Below, piece after piece: positions 5,700-12,605 of a DNA stretch of 14,296 nt. The first letter of the stretch is position 1, and each line of letters starts with the position of its first letter. Source of the DNA: DATBDM01 sp036269915 (GTDB lineage Bacteria; Actinomycetota; Thermoleophilia; Solirubrobacterales; Solirubrobacteraceae). The notes under the pieces were generated by a model that saw only the letters and a list, made by a program, of their open reading frames with translations, had not been told where the DNA came from and did not search any database. Both the position numbers and the translations under genes were made by a program. The stretch is taken from assembly GCA_036269915.1 (NCBI GenBank), contig DATBDM010000086.1, positions 1 to 14,296 of the forward strand, written 5' to 3'.

Positions 5700-7283
5700 G
5701 TGAGCGAGATCGAGGTCTTCGTCTTCCTGCTGGGCGTCATCGCCCTGCTGGTCGCGGTCGGGCGGCGCATCGACGTGCCCTATCCGATCGTGCTCGTGCT
5801 CGGCGGGCTCGGGCTCGGCTTCGTCCCCGGGCTGCCCGCGCCGCAGATCGACCCGGACATCGTCCTGTTCGTCTTCCTGCCGCCGCTGCTGTACTACGCG
5901 GCCTTCTCGTCGTCGGCCTACGAGCTCCGCGACAACGCCGCGCCGATCGGCCTGCTGGCGATCGGTCTCGTGCTGCTCACCGTCGTCGTCGTCGCGGTGA
6001 TCGCCCACGCCGTCGTCGGGCTCGACTGGGCGCCGGCCTTCGTGCTCGGCGCGGTGCTCGGGCCGACCGACCCGGTGTCGGCGGGCTCGATCATCCGGCG
6101 CCTCGGCGCCCCGGGCCGGATCGTGACCATCCTCGAGGGCGAGTCGCTGGTCAACGACGGCACCGCGCTGACCGCCTACACGATCGCGCTCGGCGCGGTG
6201 GGGACGACGGGCATCGCGCTCGGGTCGGCGGCGCTGCAGTTCATCGGCGTCGCGCTCGGCGGGATCGCGATCGGCCTCGCGGCCGGCTGGCTGGTCGGGC
6301 GGCTGCGGCGGCTCGCCGACGAGCCGTCGATCGACGTCACGCTCTCGCTGCTCACGCCGTACGCCGCCTACGTGCCGGCCGAGCGCGTGCACGTCTCCGG
6401 CGTGCTCGCGGCGGTCGCCGCCGGGCTCTGGATCGGCCACCAGTCGCTCGGGCTCTCGGGGCCGGAGAGCCGGCTGCGCACGCGCACGTTCTGGGAGGCG
6501 CTGAACTTCCTGCTCAACTCGCTGCTGTTCCTGCTCATCGGCCTGCAGCTGACGAACCTCGTCGGGCGCATCGAGGACACGGCGGCGCTCTCGCTGATCG
6601 GGCAGGCCGTGCTGATCGCGGCGGTCGTCATGGGCGTGCGGCTGGTCTGGATGTTCACCTTCCCGGGCGTGGTGGCGCTCATCGCGCCGTTCCGCGACGA
6701 CTTCAGCCCGCGCACGAACCCGCGCGAGCGGCTCGTCGTCGGCTGGAGCTCGATGCGCGGCGGCGTGTCGCTCGCGGCCGCGCTGGCGATCCCGGTGATG
6801 GTCGACTCCGGCACGCGCTTCCCGCAGCGCGACCTCGTGATCTTCCTCGCCTACGCGGTGGTGATCATCACGCTCGTGCTGCCCGGGCTGACGCTGGCGC
6901 CCCTGATCGAGCGGCTCGGCCTCGGCCAGGGCGAGGAGCGCCGGCGCGCGGACGCCGAGGCCCGCGCCCGCATCACGCAAGCCGCGCTCGAGCGTCTCGA
7001 GGAGATCGCGCGCGAGCAGGATCCCGACGACGCCGTCGTCGACCGGCTGCGCGACCGCTACCAGGCCCGGCTCGATCGCTTGCACGGGCGCATCGAGGAC
7101 GACCACAGCCGCGGCGAGCAGCTGCGCGAGGCCGCACGGCTGACCAAGGCGATGCTCGAGACCGAGCGCGAGTGCCTGCAGGAGCTCGAGCGCGAACGCG
7201 CATATCCGGCCGACCTGCTGCAGGAGCTCCAGCGCGAGATCGACCTCGACGAGTCGCGCCTGCGGGCCCGCACCCGCGACTAG
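5700..7283 (+). CDS. CPA1 family Na+/H+ antiporter with coiled C-terminal tail
   Basis: This 527-residue protein has about 12 transmembrane segments in residues 5-405 and a charged tail of about 120 residues. CPA1 landmarks are FVFLPPLLYYAAF (57-69), GPTDPVSA (121-128), GESLVNDGTA (147-156, with the ion-binding ND at 152-153) and GWSSMRGGVSLA (348-359, R353). The family exchanges Na+ (or K+) for H+ across the plasma membrane to control pH and salt. The tail (410-527) is rich in Glu, Arg and Leu heptads (ERLEEIAREQ, LLQELQREIDLDESRL) and should form cytoplasmic coiled coil. The GTG start at 5700 has GGAG at 5691-5694, 5 nt upstream. The stop TAG lies inside a CTAG shared with the convergent LON-domain gene, giving a 4-nt overlap. 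Confidence 0.93.
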   Translation: MSEIEVFVFLLGVIALLVAVGRRIDVPYPIVLVLGGLGLGFVPGLPAPQIDPDIVLFVFLPPLLYYAAFSSSAYELRDNAAPIGLLAIGLVLLTVVVVAVIAHAVVGLDWAPAFVLGAVLGPTDPVSAGSIIRRLGAPGRIVTILEGESLVNDGTALTAYTIALGAVGTTGIALGSAALQFIGVALGGIAIGLAAGWLVGRLRRLADEPSIDVTLSLLTPYAAYVPAERVHVSGVLAAVAAGLWIGHQSLGLSGPESRLRTRTFWEALNFLLNSLLFLLIGLQLTNLVGRIEDTAALSLIGQAVLIAAVVMGVRLVWMFTFPGVVALIAPFRDDFSPRTNPRERLVVGWSSMRGGVSLAAALAIPVMVDSGTRFPQRDLVIFLAYAVVIITLVLPGLTLAPLIERLGLGQGEERRRADAEARARITQAALERLEEIAREQDPDDAVVDRLRDRYQARLDRLHGRIEDDHSRGEQLREAARLTKAMLETERECLQELERERAYPADLLQELQREIDLDESRLRARTRD

Positions 7284-7915
7284 ACGTCCCCGCCCGCCCC
7301 GAAATGGACCTTGCCGTTGGACCGGGCGCGCGCCTGCGCGCGCTCCACGAAGTCCAGACGGCGGACCGCGGCGCGGAACAGCCGCGTGACGAGATGCAGC
7401 CGGGCGGTCTCCGAGCGCAGGTCGAGCAGGCCCTGCTTGGCGTCGAGGCCGAACTCGACCGTCGCGGCCATCTCGTAGGCCGACATCGCGCCGATCTGCT
7501 CGGGGTCCGGTACCCGGTCGGTCGCCTCGCGGACGAGCGCCGCATAGGCGTCGTGCGCGGACCCGGCGGCCTCCGCGTCGGCCGGCTCGTCGCGGTCGTC
7601 CAGGAACTCGACGGTGCCGGTCGGGTAGTCCAGCGTCTCGTGGTGGTCGTGCAGCTCGAACGGGCGCGTGCCGCGCGCGATCAGGTTGATGCGCCCGTCC
7701 TCCAGGCGCTCGAGCACCTCGGCGATCTCGCACGCGCAGCCGACCGGGCGCAGCCCATCGTCGGCGCTCCAGACGATCCCGAACTCGGACTCCTCGCTGA
7801 GGCAGTGGGCCACCATCGCCTTGTAGCGTTCCTCGAAGATGTGCAGCGGGATGAGCTCGGAAGGGAGCGCCACGAGGCCGAGCGGGAAGAGCGGGAAGTC
7901 CCGGACGGAGGCCAT
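7280..7915 (-). CDS. LON-substrate-binding-domain protein (no protease domain)
   Basis: This 211-residue protein carries the N-terminal LON (PUA-like) domain found in Lon proteases, but alone. It starts with RDFPLFPLGLVALPSELIPLHIFEERYKAM (residues 5-34), the signature of stand-alone LON-domain proteins. It continues with FGIVW, VGCACEIAEVLERLEDGRINLIARGTRPFEL and a helical C-terminal half (about 120-195). The AAA+ ATPase and Ser-Lys protease domains are absent, and the length is normal for such single-domain proteins. Their role is not well defined; substrate recognition or protein quality control has been proposed. The ATG at 7915 is preceded by TACACT with a 6-nt gap, so a leaderless transcript is likely. 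It is divergent from a lipoprotein gene whose start codon is 3 nt away. Confidence 0.88.
   Translation of the reverse strand: MASVRDFPLFPLGLVALPSELIPLHIFEERYKAMVAHCLSEESEFGIVWSADDGLRPVGCACEIAEVLERLEDGRINLIARGTRPFELHDHHETLDYPTGTVEFLDDRDEPADAEAAGSAHDAYAALVREATDRVPDPEQIGAMSAYEMAATVEFGLDAKQGLLDLRSETARLHLVTRLFRAAVRRLDFVERAQARARSNGKVHFGAGGDV
7907..7911 (+). promoter_or_regulatory. Shine-Dalgarno (GGAGG) deciding the GTG start at 7919
   Basis: GGAGG is 7 nt before the GTG at 7919 and favours it over the GTG at 7937. These bases are also codons 2-3 of the LON-domain gene on the other strand, so the lipoprotein transcript must begin inside that gene. Confidence 0.5.
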
Positions 7916-7918
7916 GTC

Positions 7919-8512
7919 GTGAGTGTACGTGCGTGCGTGCGGACCGGATCGGCGTGCGTCGTGCTCATCGCGGCGGCGCTCGCCGGCTGCGGCGGCGGCG
8001 CCGACAGGCCGGCCGCCGCCACCGCGACGGCGACGCCGTCGGCGACCGCCGACACCGGCGCGATGGGCCGCGCACCCGAGCCCAGCCACGCCCGCGGGCT
8101 CATCCGGATGACGCGAGTGCAGGGCGACGACCCGCTGCCGTTCTCGATCGAGCTGCGCGCCGACCGCACCGCCGCCGTCCAGTTCGGCGGCGGCCACGGC
8201 GGCTTCGAGAACAAGGCGATCCGGCTCTCGCGTGACCAGCAGCGGCGCGTCGTCCGAGCGCTGCGCGGCGCTCCCTGGCGCCGGCTCGACGGCCACTCGG
8301 TGGTGCCCGGCGGGTTCGGCGGCGACGACAACGGCAACCGCTACTCGCTCTTCTACGGCCGCTTCACGACGACGCTGGCCCAGGGCCACATCCCGCCGCG
8401 CATGGCGCGGCTCGTGCACCTGCTCGACGGGATCATCGACGGCGACATCGGACACCTGGTCTACGCCAAGCGCCACTCCCCGATCTCCCAGACGCCGACC
8501 CCGCCCGGCTAG
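7919..8512 (+). CDS. Predicted lipoprotein, unknown function
   Basis: This 197-residue product begins with a lipoprotein signal peptide: a short basic N-terminus, the hydrophobic run ACVVLIAAALAGC, and lipobox L21-A-G-C24. A low-complexity Ala/Thr/Pro linker follows (about 31-50), typical of exported anchored proteins. The folded part (about 60-185) has a possible beta sheet (FSIELRADRTAAVQFGG), a helix (SRDQQRRVVRALRGAPWRRL), a Gly/Asp/Asn-rich loop (VPGGFGGDDNGNRYSLFYG) and a C-terminal helix (MARLVHLLDGIIDGDI). I do not recognise the family. The GTG at 7919 is chosen for its GGAGG site; GTG 7937 would give a 17-residue signal peptide and is the alternative. The stop is 4 nt from that of the convergent permease gene. 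Confidence 0.8.
   Translation: MSVRACVRTGSACVVLIAAALAGCGGGADRPAAATATATPSATADTGAMGRAPEPSHARGLIRMTRVQGDDPLPFSIELRADRTAAVQFGGGHGGFENKAIRLSRDQQRRVVRALRGAPWRRLDGHSVVPGGFGGDDNGNRYSLFYGRFTTTLAQGHIPPRMARLVHLLDGIIDGDIGHLVYAKRHSPISQTPTPPG
7922..7927 (-). promoter_or_regulatory. Putative -10 element (TACACT), leaderless, for the LON-domain gene
   Basis: On the minus strand TACACT ends 6 nt before the ATG at 7915. It lies within codons 2-3 of the divergent lipoprotein gene. No -35 match is visible. Confidence 0.45.
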
Positions 8513-8516
8513 ACGG

Positions 8517-9362
8517 CTAGTGCGCGACGGCGACCGCAGTCGTCGTTCCCGCCGCTGCCGAGTCGCCCTCGCGATCGACGGTCAGCCGGTGCGCGAGGTA
8601 GACCGGGATCGCCGACAGGATCACGACCAGCACGGCCACGACGTTGACGATCGGGAGCTGGTTGGGCCGCGACAGGTTGGTGAGGATCCAGATGGGCAGC
8701 GTCGCCTGGTCGCCCGCGGTGAACGTCGTGACGATCACCTCGTCGAAGGAGAGCGCGAACGCCAGCAGGGCGCCCGCGACGAGCGCGGAGCGCAGCGCGG
8801 GCATCGTGACGAGCCGGAACGTCGTCCACGAGTCCGCGCCGAGGTCGGCCGAGGCCTCCTCGAAGTTCGGCGAGCTCCGCCGCAGCCGCGCGAGCACGTT
8901 GTTGTAGATCGTGACGATGCAGAAGGTCGCGTGGCCGACGATGATCGTGAACAACCCGAAGCCGATGCCGAACGGCGCGAGCACCTCGCCGAAGGTCGCG
9001 TTGAGCGCCATGCCAGTGACGATGCCGGGCAGCGCGAGCGGCAGGATGACCAGGAACGAGATCGTCTCGCGGCCGAAGAAGCGCTGGCGCCCCACCGCCA
9101 GCGCGGCGAGCGTGCCGAGCACGACCGCGATCGCGGTGGCGCCGAGCCCCGCCTTGAGCGACTCGAGGAGCGCGTCGCGCAGGCCCGGGTTGTGGAAGGC
9201 GCGGTCGAACCACTCGAACGAGATCCCCCCGGTCGGCCAGCCGAGCGTCCGACGCGGGTTGAACGCGTAGATCGCGATCACCACGAGCGGCGCGTAGAGG
9301 AAGGCGAGCGTGACTCCGGTGCCGAAGCGCAGCAGCAGGCGGGCGGGGCGCGAGAGGAACAC
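8517..9362 (-). CDS. potC: ABC transporter permease, spermidine/putrescine type (PotC-like)
   Basis: This 281-residue inner-membrane permease has six predicted transmembrane helices: LAFLYAPLVVIAIYAF, LGATAIAVVLGTLAALAV, ISFLVILPLALPGIVTGMAL, LFTIIVGHATFCIVTIYNNV, ALVAGALLAFALSFDEVIVT and IVNVVAVLVVILSAIPVYLA. The EAA loop that contacts the ATPase is visible as EEASADLGADSWTTFRLVTMPAL. It would pair with the PotB-like permease to form the translocation channel for polyamines or a related solute. The start is GTG 9362, 2 nt after the stop of the upstream permease gene, so it is the last gene of the operon. No separate Shine-Dalgarno sequence is seen. The C-terminal Ala/Thr tail is not conserved in the family as I know it. 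Confidence 0.9.
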   Translation of the reverse strand: MFLSRPARLLLRFGTGVTLAFLYAPLVVIAIYAFNPRRTLGWPTGGISFEWFDRAFHNPGLRDALLESLKAGLGATAIAVVLGTLAALAVGRQRFFGRETISFLVILPLALPGIVTGMALNATFGEVLAPFGIGFGLFTIIVGHATFCIVTIYNNVLARLRRSSPNFEEASADLGADSWTTFRLVTMPALRSALVAGALLAFALSFDEVIVTTFTAGDQATLPIWILTNLSRPNQLPIVNVVAVLVVILSAIPVYLAHRLTVDREGDSAAAGTTTAVAVAH

Positions 9363-9364
9363 GG

Positions 9365-10255
9365 CTACAGCGACTCGAAGGCGCCCAGCCGCCGTGCGAC
9401 CAGGAGGTAGAGGACCATGATCACGATCGGCACCGTCGCGAAGGCGGCGGCGAGCGGGAGGTTGTTCGCCACGCCGACGTTGTCGTAGACGACGTTGCCG
9501 ATGAACTGCGTGCTCGAGACGAGCCGCGGCGTGATGTAGTCGCCGAGCGTCAGCGAGAACGTGAAGATCGAGCCGGCCACGACGGCCGGGAGCGCGAGCG
9601 GCAGGATCACGCGGCGGAACGTCAGCCCGGGGTGGCCGCCGAGGTCACCCGACGCGTCGAGCAGCGATGCCGGGATGCGCTCGAGCCCGGCGTAGATCGG
9701 CAGCACCATGTACGGCAGCCACAGGTAGGAGAAGACCAGCCAGGTGGCGACGTTGCCGAATCCGGGCCCGCTGAGGCCGAGCGGACCGAGCGCCCAGTTC
9801 AGGATCCCGTCCTCCTGCAGGATGATGCGCCACGCGTAGACCTTCACGAGGTAGCTCGACCACAGCGGCATCAGCACCGCGATCACGAGCAGCGCCCGCG
9901 TGCGCGGCCCGGCGAGCTTGGCCATGGTGAAGGCGATGGGGAACGCCAGCAGCGCGTCGGTGACCGTCACCGCGGCGGCGATCAGCACCGTGCGCAGGAC
10001 GATCGTGCGGTAGACCGAGCCCTCGGCGAGCGTCTGGAAGTTCTGCAGGCCGTAGGAGTGGACGACCTTGCCGGAGAACTCGTCGAGCTGCCAGAAGGCG
10101 GCGACCAGCAGGACCGCGAGGGACCCGAGGTAGGCGATCCCCAGCCAGCCCAGCGGGCCGGCGAGCAGGCCCGCGACCTGCAGTCGCGGGCGCCGCCACA
10201 GCCCCGTCGCCAGCCGGCGGCCGGCCCCGCCCGAAGGCGGGGCCAGGACCGTCAT
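9365..10255 (-). CDS. potB: ABC transporter permease, spermidine/putrescine type (PotB-like)
   Basis: This 296-residue inner-membrane permease has six predicted transmembrane helices, including WLGIAYLGSLAVLLVAAFW, VLIAAAVTVTDALLAFPIAF, LLVIAVLMPLWSSYLVKVYA and FATVPIVIMVLYLLVA. The EAA-type loop ASGDLGGHPGLTFRRVILPLALP is present, and SLTLGDYITPRLVSS is characteristic of PotB relatives. The ATG at 10255 overlaps the stop of the binding-protein gene in ATGA, and a purine-rich GGAGA lies upstream. In-frame codons further upstream run back through the binding-protein gene and have no permease character. It forms the channel with the PotC-like protein. Confidence 0.92.
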   Translation of the reverse strand: MTVLAPPSGGAGRRLATGLWRRPRLQVAGLLAGPLGWLGIAYLGSLAVLLVAAFWQLDEFSGKVVHSYGLQNFQTLAEGSVYRTIVLRTVLIAAAVTVTDALLAFPIAFTMAKLAGPRTRALLVIAVLMPLWSSYLVKVYAWRIILQEDGILNWALGPLGLSGPGFGNVATWLVFSYLWLPYMVLPIYAGLERIPASLLDASGDLGGHPGLTFRRVILPLALPAVVAGSIFTFSLTLGDYITPRLVSSTQFIGNVVYDNVGVANNLPLAAAFATVPIVIMVLYLLVARRLGAFESL

Positions 10256-11451
10256 CCCTTGATCTCCGTCCAGGCCTGCACCCACTTGGAGTAGTCGGCG
10301 CAGACCGATCCACGCGAGTCGCCGCAGCTCGCGCGCGGCGTCGTCCAGAACGAGACGCGCTTGAAGTACGCGTCGTCGCCGGCGTGGAAGATCTTGCAAT
10401 GGTTCTTGTCGGCGGTCATCGCGCACGCCTTCTGGTTGGCGGGCGCCTCACCGAACCACTCGGCCACCTCGGCGTTGACCTTCGGCGAGATGATGTAGTT
10501 CATCCACTTGTACGCGCAGTTCGGGTGCTGCGCCTTCGACGACAGCATCCAGGTGTCCGACCAGCCGGTCGAGCCCTCCTTGGGGAGCACCGTCTTGACC
10601 GGGATCTTGTCGCCCTCGAGCAGGTTCGCGATGACCTGCCACGTGGTGCCGACGGTGGAGTCGCCCGACGCGAACGCGGCCTGCTCCTTGGTGTAGTCCG
10701 ACCAGTACTGGCCGATGCTCTGGCGCTGCTGCTTGAGCAGATCGACGGCGGCCTGGAACTGCTTGTCGTCGAGCTCGTAGGGGTTCGTGATCTTCAGGTC
10801 CGGCCGCGTCGACTTGAGGTAGACGGCGGCGTCGGCGATGTAGATCGGGCTGTCGTAGGCGGTCACCCGGCCCTGGTTGGCGGACGCGTCGTCGAACACC
10901 GAGCGCCACGAGTCCAGCGGGCCCTTGACCTTGTCGTTGCGCCACATGAGCAGGTTCGCCCCGTAGCCGTGCGGGATGCCGTACATCTGCCCGTTCACCG
11001 AGTTCCACGGCTTGTCCTTGAGCCCGGCGTACACGTCGGTGTAGTTCGGGACGAGCTTCGTGTTGACCGGGGCGACGTCGCCGCCCGCGATCAGGCGCAG
11101 CGTCGCGTCGCCGGACGCCGACACCGTGTCGTACTTGCCGGTGCGCATCAGCGTCACCATCTCGTCGGACGTGTTGCCGATCTTGACGTTGACCTGGCAC
11201 CCGGTCTGCTTCTCGAACGCCGTCACCCAGTCGACCTTCGGATCCGTCGAGCCGTCCTCGGCGTAGCCGGCCCACGCGATCAGGTTGAGCTTCCCCTCGC
11301 CCTGGCCGACCGAGGTGGCCATCTTCGGCCCCTTCGGCACCTGGATCCCGTTCGAGCCCGAGCTCGAGTCGCTGCTGCCGCCGCCACATCCGGCGACCAG
11401 CGCGAGCGCGGTGACGGCGATCGCCGTCGCACCCCATCCCCTCGTGTTCAT
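10252..11451 (-). CDS. potD: ABC transporter substrate-binding lipoprotein, spermidine/putrescine type (PotD-like)
   Basis: This 399-residue protein begins with a lipoprotein signal peptide (lipobox V19-A-G-C22), followed by a Ser/Gly linker and a PotD-type solute-binding fold. The body starts with GKLNLIAWAGYAEDG (53-67) and shows YGIPHGYGANLLMWR, where family members have the hinge and ligand-contact region. It would capture polyamines or a similar cationic solute outside the membrane and deliver it to the PotB/PotC permeases. Beyond the lipidated cysteine there are six cysteines (85, 312, 343, 352, 376, 384), enough for three disulfides. The ATG at 11451 has AGGAG 6 nt upstream and overlaps the ATPase stop in ATGA. 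The exact substrate cannot be read from sequence. Confidence 0.9.
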   Translation of the reverse strand: MNTRGWGATAIAVTALALVAGCGGGSSDSSSGSNGIQVPKGPKMATSVGQGEGKLNLIAWAGYAEDGSTDPKVDWVTAFEKQTGCQVNVKIGNTSDEMVTLMRTGKYDTVSASGDATLRLIAGGDVAPVNTKLVPNYTDVYAGLKDKPWNSVNGQMYGIPHGYGANLLMWRNDKVKGPLDSWRSVFDDASANQGRVTAYDSPIYIADAAVYLKSTRPDLKITNPYELDDKQFQAAVDLLKQQRQSIGQYWSDYTKEQAAFASGDSTVGTTWQVIANLLEGDKIPVKTVLPKEGSTGWSDTWMLSSKAQHPNCAYKWMNYIISPKVNAEVAEWFGEAPANQKACAMTADKNHCKIFHAGDDAYFKRVSFWTTPRASCGDSRGSVCADYSKWVQAWTEIKG

Positions 11452-12509
11452 CCCGTCTCCTCGTTTCCGGGGATGGCCGAGGTGTGCTCCTCGCGCCATC
11501 CCACCGTCACCCGTTCCCCTCGTTGCCCGAGCACCTCCGCGGAGGAGGTCTCGAGGTTCTGCCGCACAACCTGCAGCTCGCCGCCCCCGTCGAGCTCGAC
11601 GGTGAAGCGCGTCATCATCCCCGCGTAGGCCACGTCGCGGACGACGCCGCCCTCGGTGTGGAGGCCGTCGGCCGGGCCGTCGACGATCCGCACCTTCTCC
11701 GGGCGCACCGTGAAGCGGCGCCCGTCGCGTTCGAGCAGGTTCGAGACGCCGACGAAGCCGGCGATGAACGCGCTCGCGGGTCGCTCGTAGACCTCGGCCG
11801 GCGCGCCGATCTGCTCGATCCGGCCCGCGTTGAAGACCGCGAGGCGGTCGCTCATGGTGAGCGCCTCCTCCTGGTCGTGGGTCACGTAGACGAACGTGAT
11901 CCCGACCTCGGTCTGGATGCGCTTGAGCTCGACCTGCATCTCCTGGCGCAGCTTCAGGTCGAGTGCTCCGAGCGGCTCGTCGAGCAGCAGCACCTGCGGC
12001 CGGCAGACGATCGCTCGCGCGAGTGCGACGCGCTGGCGCTGGCCGCCGGAGAGCTGCCCCGGCTTGCGCGCCCCGAGCTGGGGCAGGCGGACCATCGCGA
12101 GCGCCTCGGCGACGCGGGTGCGCCGCTCGTCACGGCCGATCTTGCGGATCCGCAGGCCGTACTCGACGTTCTCCTCGACCGTCATGTGCGGGAACAGCGC
12201 GTAGTCCTGGAAGACCGTGTTGACGTCGCGCTCGAACGGCGGCAGCTGGGAGACGTCCCGGCCGGCGAGCTCGATCGCGCCCGCGTCCGGGCGCTCGAAG
12301 CCCGCGATCAGGCGGAGTGTCGTCGTCTTGCCCGAGCCCGACGGGCCGAGCAAGGTGAAGAACTCCCCCCGCGCGACGTCCAGATCGACCCCGTCGACCG
12401 CGGCCGTGTCGCCGTAGCGCTTCGCGAGGCCGCGCAGCCGGATGTCCGGCGCCGCGTCCGTGCGGGTGGTGTCGGCGTTCCCAGCCGCCGCGCTGGTGGT
12501 CTCGCTCAC
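11448..12509 (-). CDS. potA: ABC transporter ATP-binding protein, spermidine/putrescine type (PotA-like)
   Basis: This 353-residue ATPase powers the importer encoded downstream. It shows Walker A GPSGSGKT (55-62), Q-loop Q101, the signature LSGGQ (153-157), Walker B LLLDEP (174-179), D-loop GALD (181-184) and switch histidine H211. The C-terminal third (about 265-345, starting FTVRPEKVRI) is a TOBE domain, as in PotA and other CUT1/PotA-type ATPases. The first about 20 residues are a low-complexity Ser/Thr/Ala extension. The start is GTG 12509, preceded by a purine-rich GGAAGGGAAAGG tract (12513-12524). It is the first gene of a four-gene operon in the order A-D-B-C with 4-nt overlaps, and is divergent from a methyltransferase gene. 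Confidence 0.92.
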   Translation of the reverse strand: MSETTSAAAGNADTTRTDAAPDIRLRGLAKRYGDTAAVDGVDLDVARGEFFTLLGPSGSGKTTTLRLIAGFERPDAGAIELAGRDVSQLPPFERDVNTVFQDYALFPHMTVEENVEYGLRIRKIGRDERRTRVAEALAMVRLPQLGARKPGQLSGGQRQRVALARAIVCRPQVLLLDEPLGALDLKLRQEMQVELKRIQTEVGITFVYVTHDQEEALTMSDRLAVFNAGRIEQIGAPAEVYERPASAFIAGFVGVSNLLERDGRRFTVRPEKVRIVDGPADGLHTEGGVVRDVAYAGMMTRFTVELDGGGELQVVRQNLETSSAEVLGQRGERVTVGWREEHTSAIPGNEETG

Positions 12510-12512
12510 GAA

Positions 12513-12538
12513 CCTTTCCCTTCCACGGCGGGACCTTA
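12513..12538 (-). promoter_or_regulatory. Putative promoter and ribosome site of the polyamine ABC operon
   Basis: On the minus strand TAAGGT (12533-12538) is a candidate -10. The purine-rich GGAAGGGAAAGG (12513-12524) follows, ending 3 nt before the GTG start. Unlike several genes here, this one would have a short leader with a Shine-Dalgarno sequence. No convincing -35 is seen. Confidence 0.4.
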
Positions 12539-12589
12539 TTGGCAGGGCCGTTGTGCGTGGTGGCGCACGGGCGCGCGCCTGTACGCCGG

Positions 12590-12595
12590 TATGGT
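12590..12595 (+). promoter_or_regulatory. Possible -10 element (TATGGT) of the methyltransferase gene
   Basis: TATGGT lies 10 nt before ATG 12606. It would place the transcript start within about 3-4 nt of that codon, which argues against ATG 12591, since that codon lies inside the hexamer. This is weak evidence. Confidence 0.3.
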
Positions 12596-12605
12596 GCGCG
12601 CCCGG

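Noticed and set aside
5256..7733. Long open frame on the minus strand across the CNB-domain and antiporter genes
   Set aside because: The translation is low-complexity Arg/Asp/Glu/His text with no domain, and it lies opposite two well-supported genes. It is a product of high GC.
7280..7915. Lon protease
   Set aside because: Only the N-terminal LON domain is present; no Walker motifs and no Ser-Lys protease dyad.
7925..7941. GTAC/GTGC tetranucleotide-like repeat as a phase-variation tract
   Set aside because: Only about three repeat units, and the unit is not perfectly conserved. It is too short for likely slippage.
10384..11628. Plus-strand open frame opposite the binding-protein gene
   Set aside because: The composition (Arg, Val, His, Asp repeats) is that of an antisense shadow, and the minus-strand lipoprotein has an intact lipobox and SD.
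11484..12590. Upstream extension of the methyltransferase frame through the ATPase gene
   Set aside because: It is antisense to a clear ABC ATPase and has no domain character; the cap of the methyltransferase starts after 12606.
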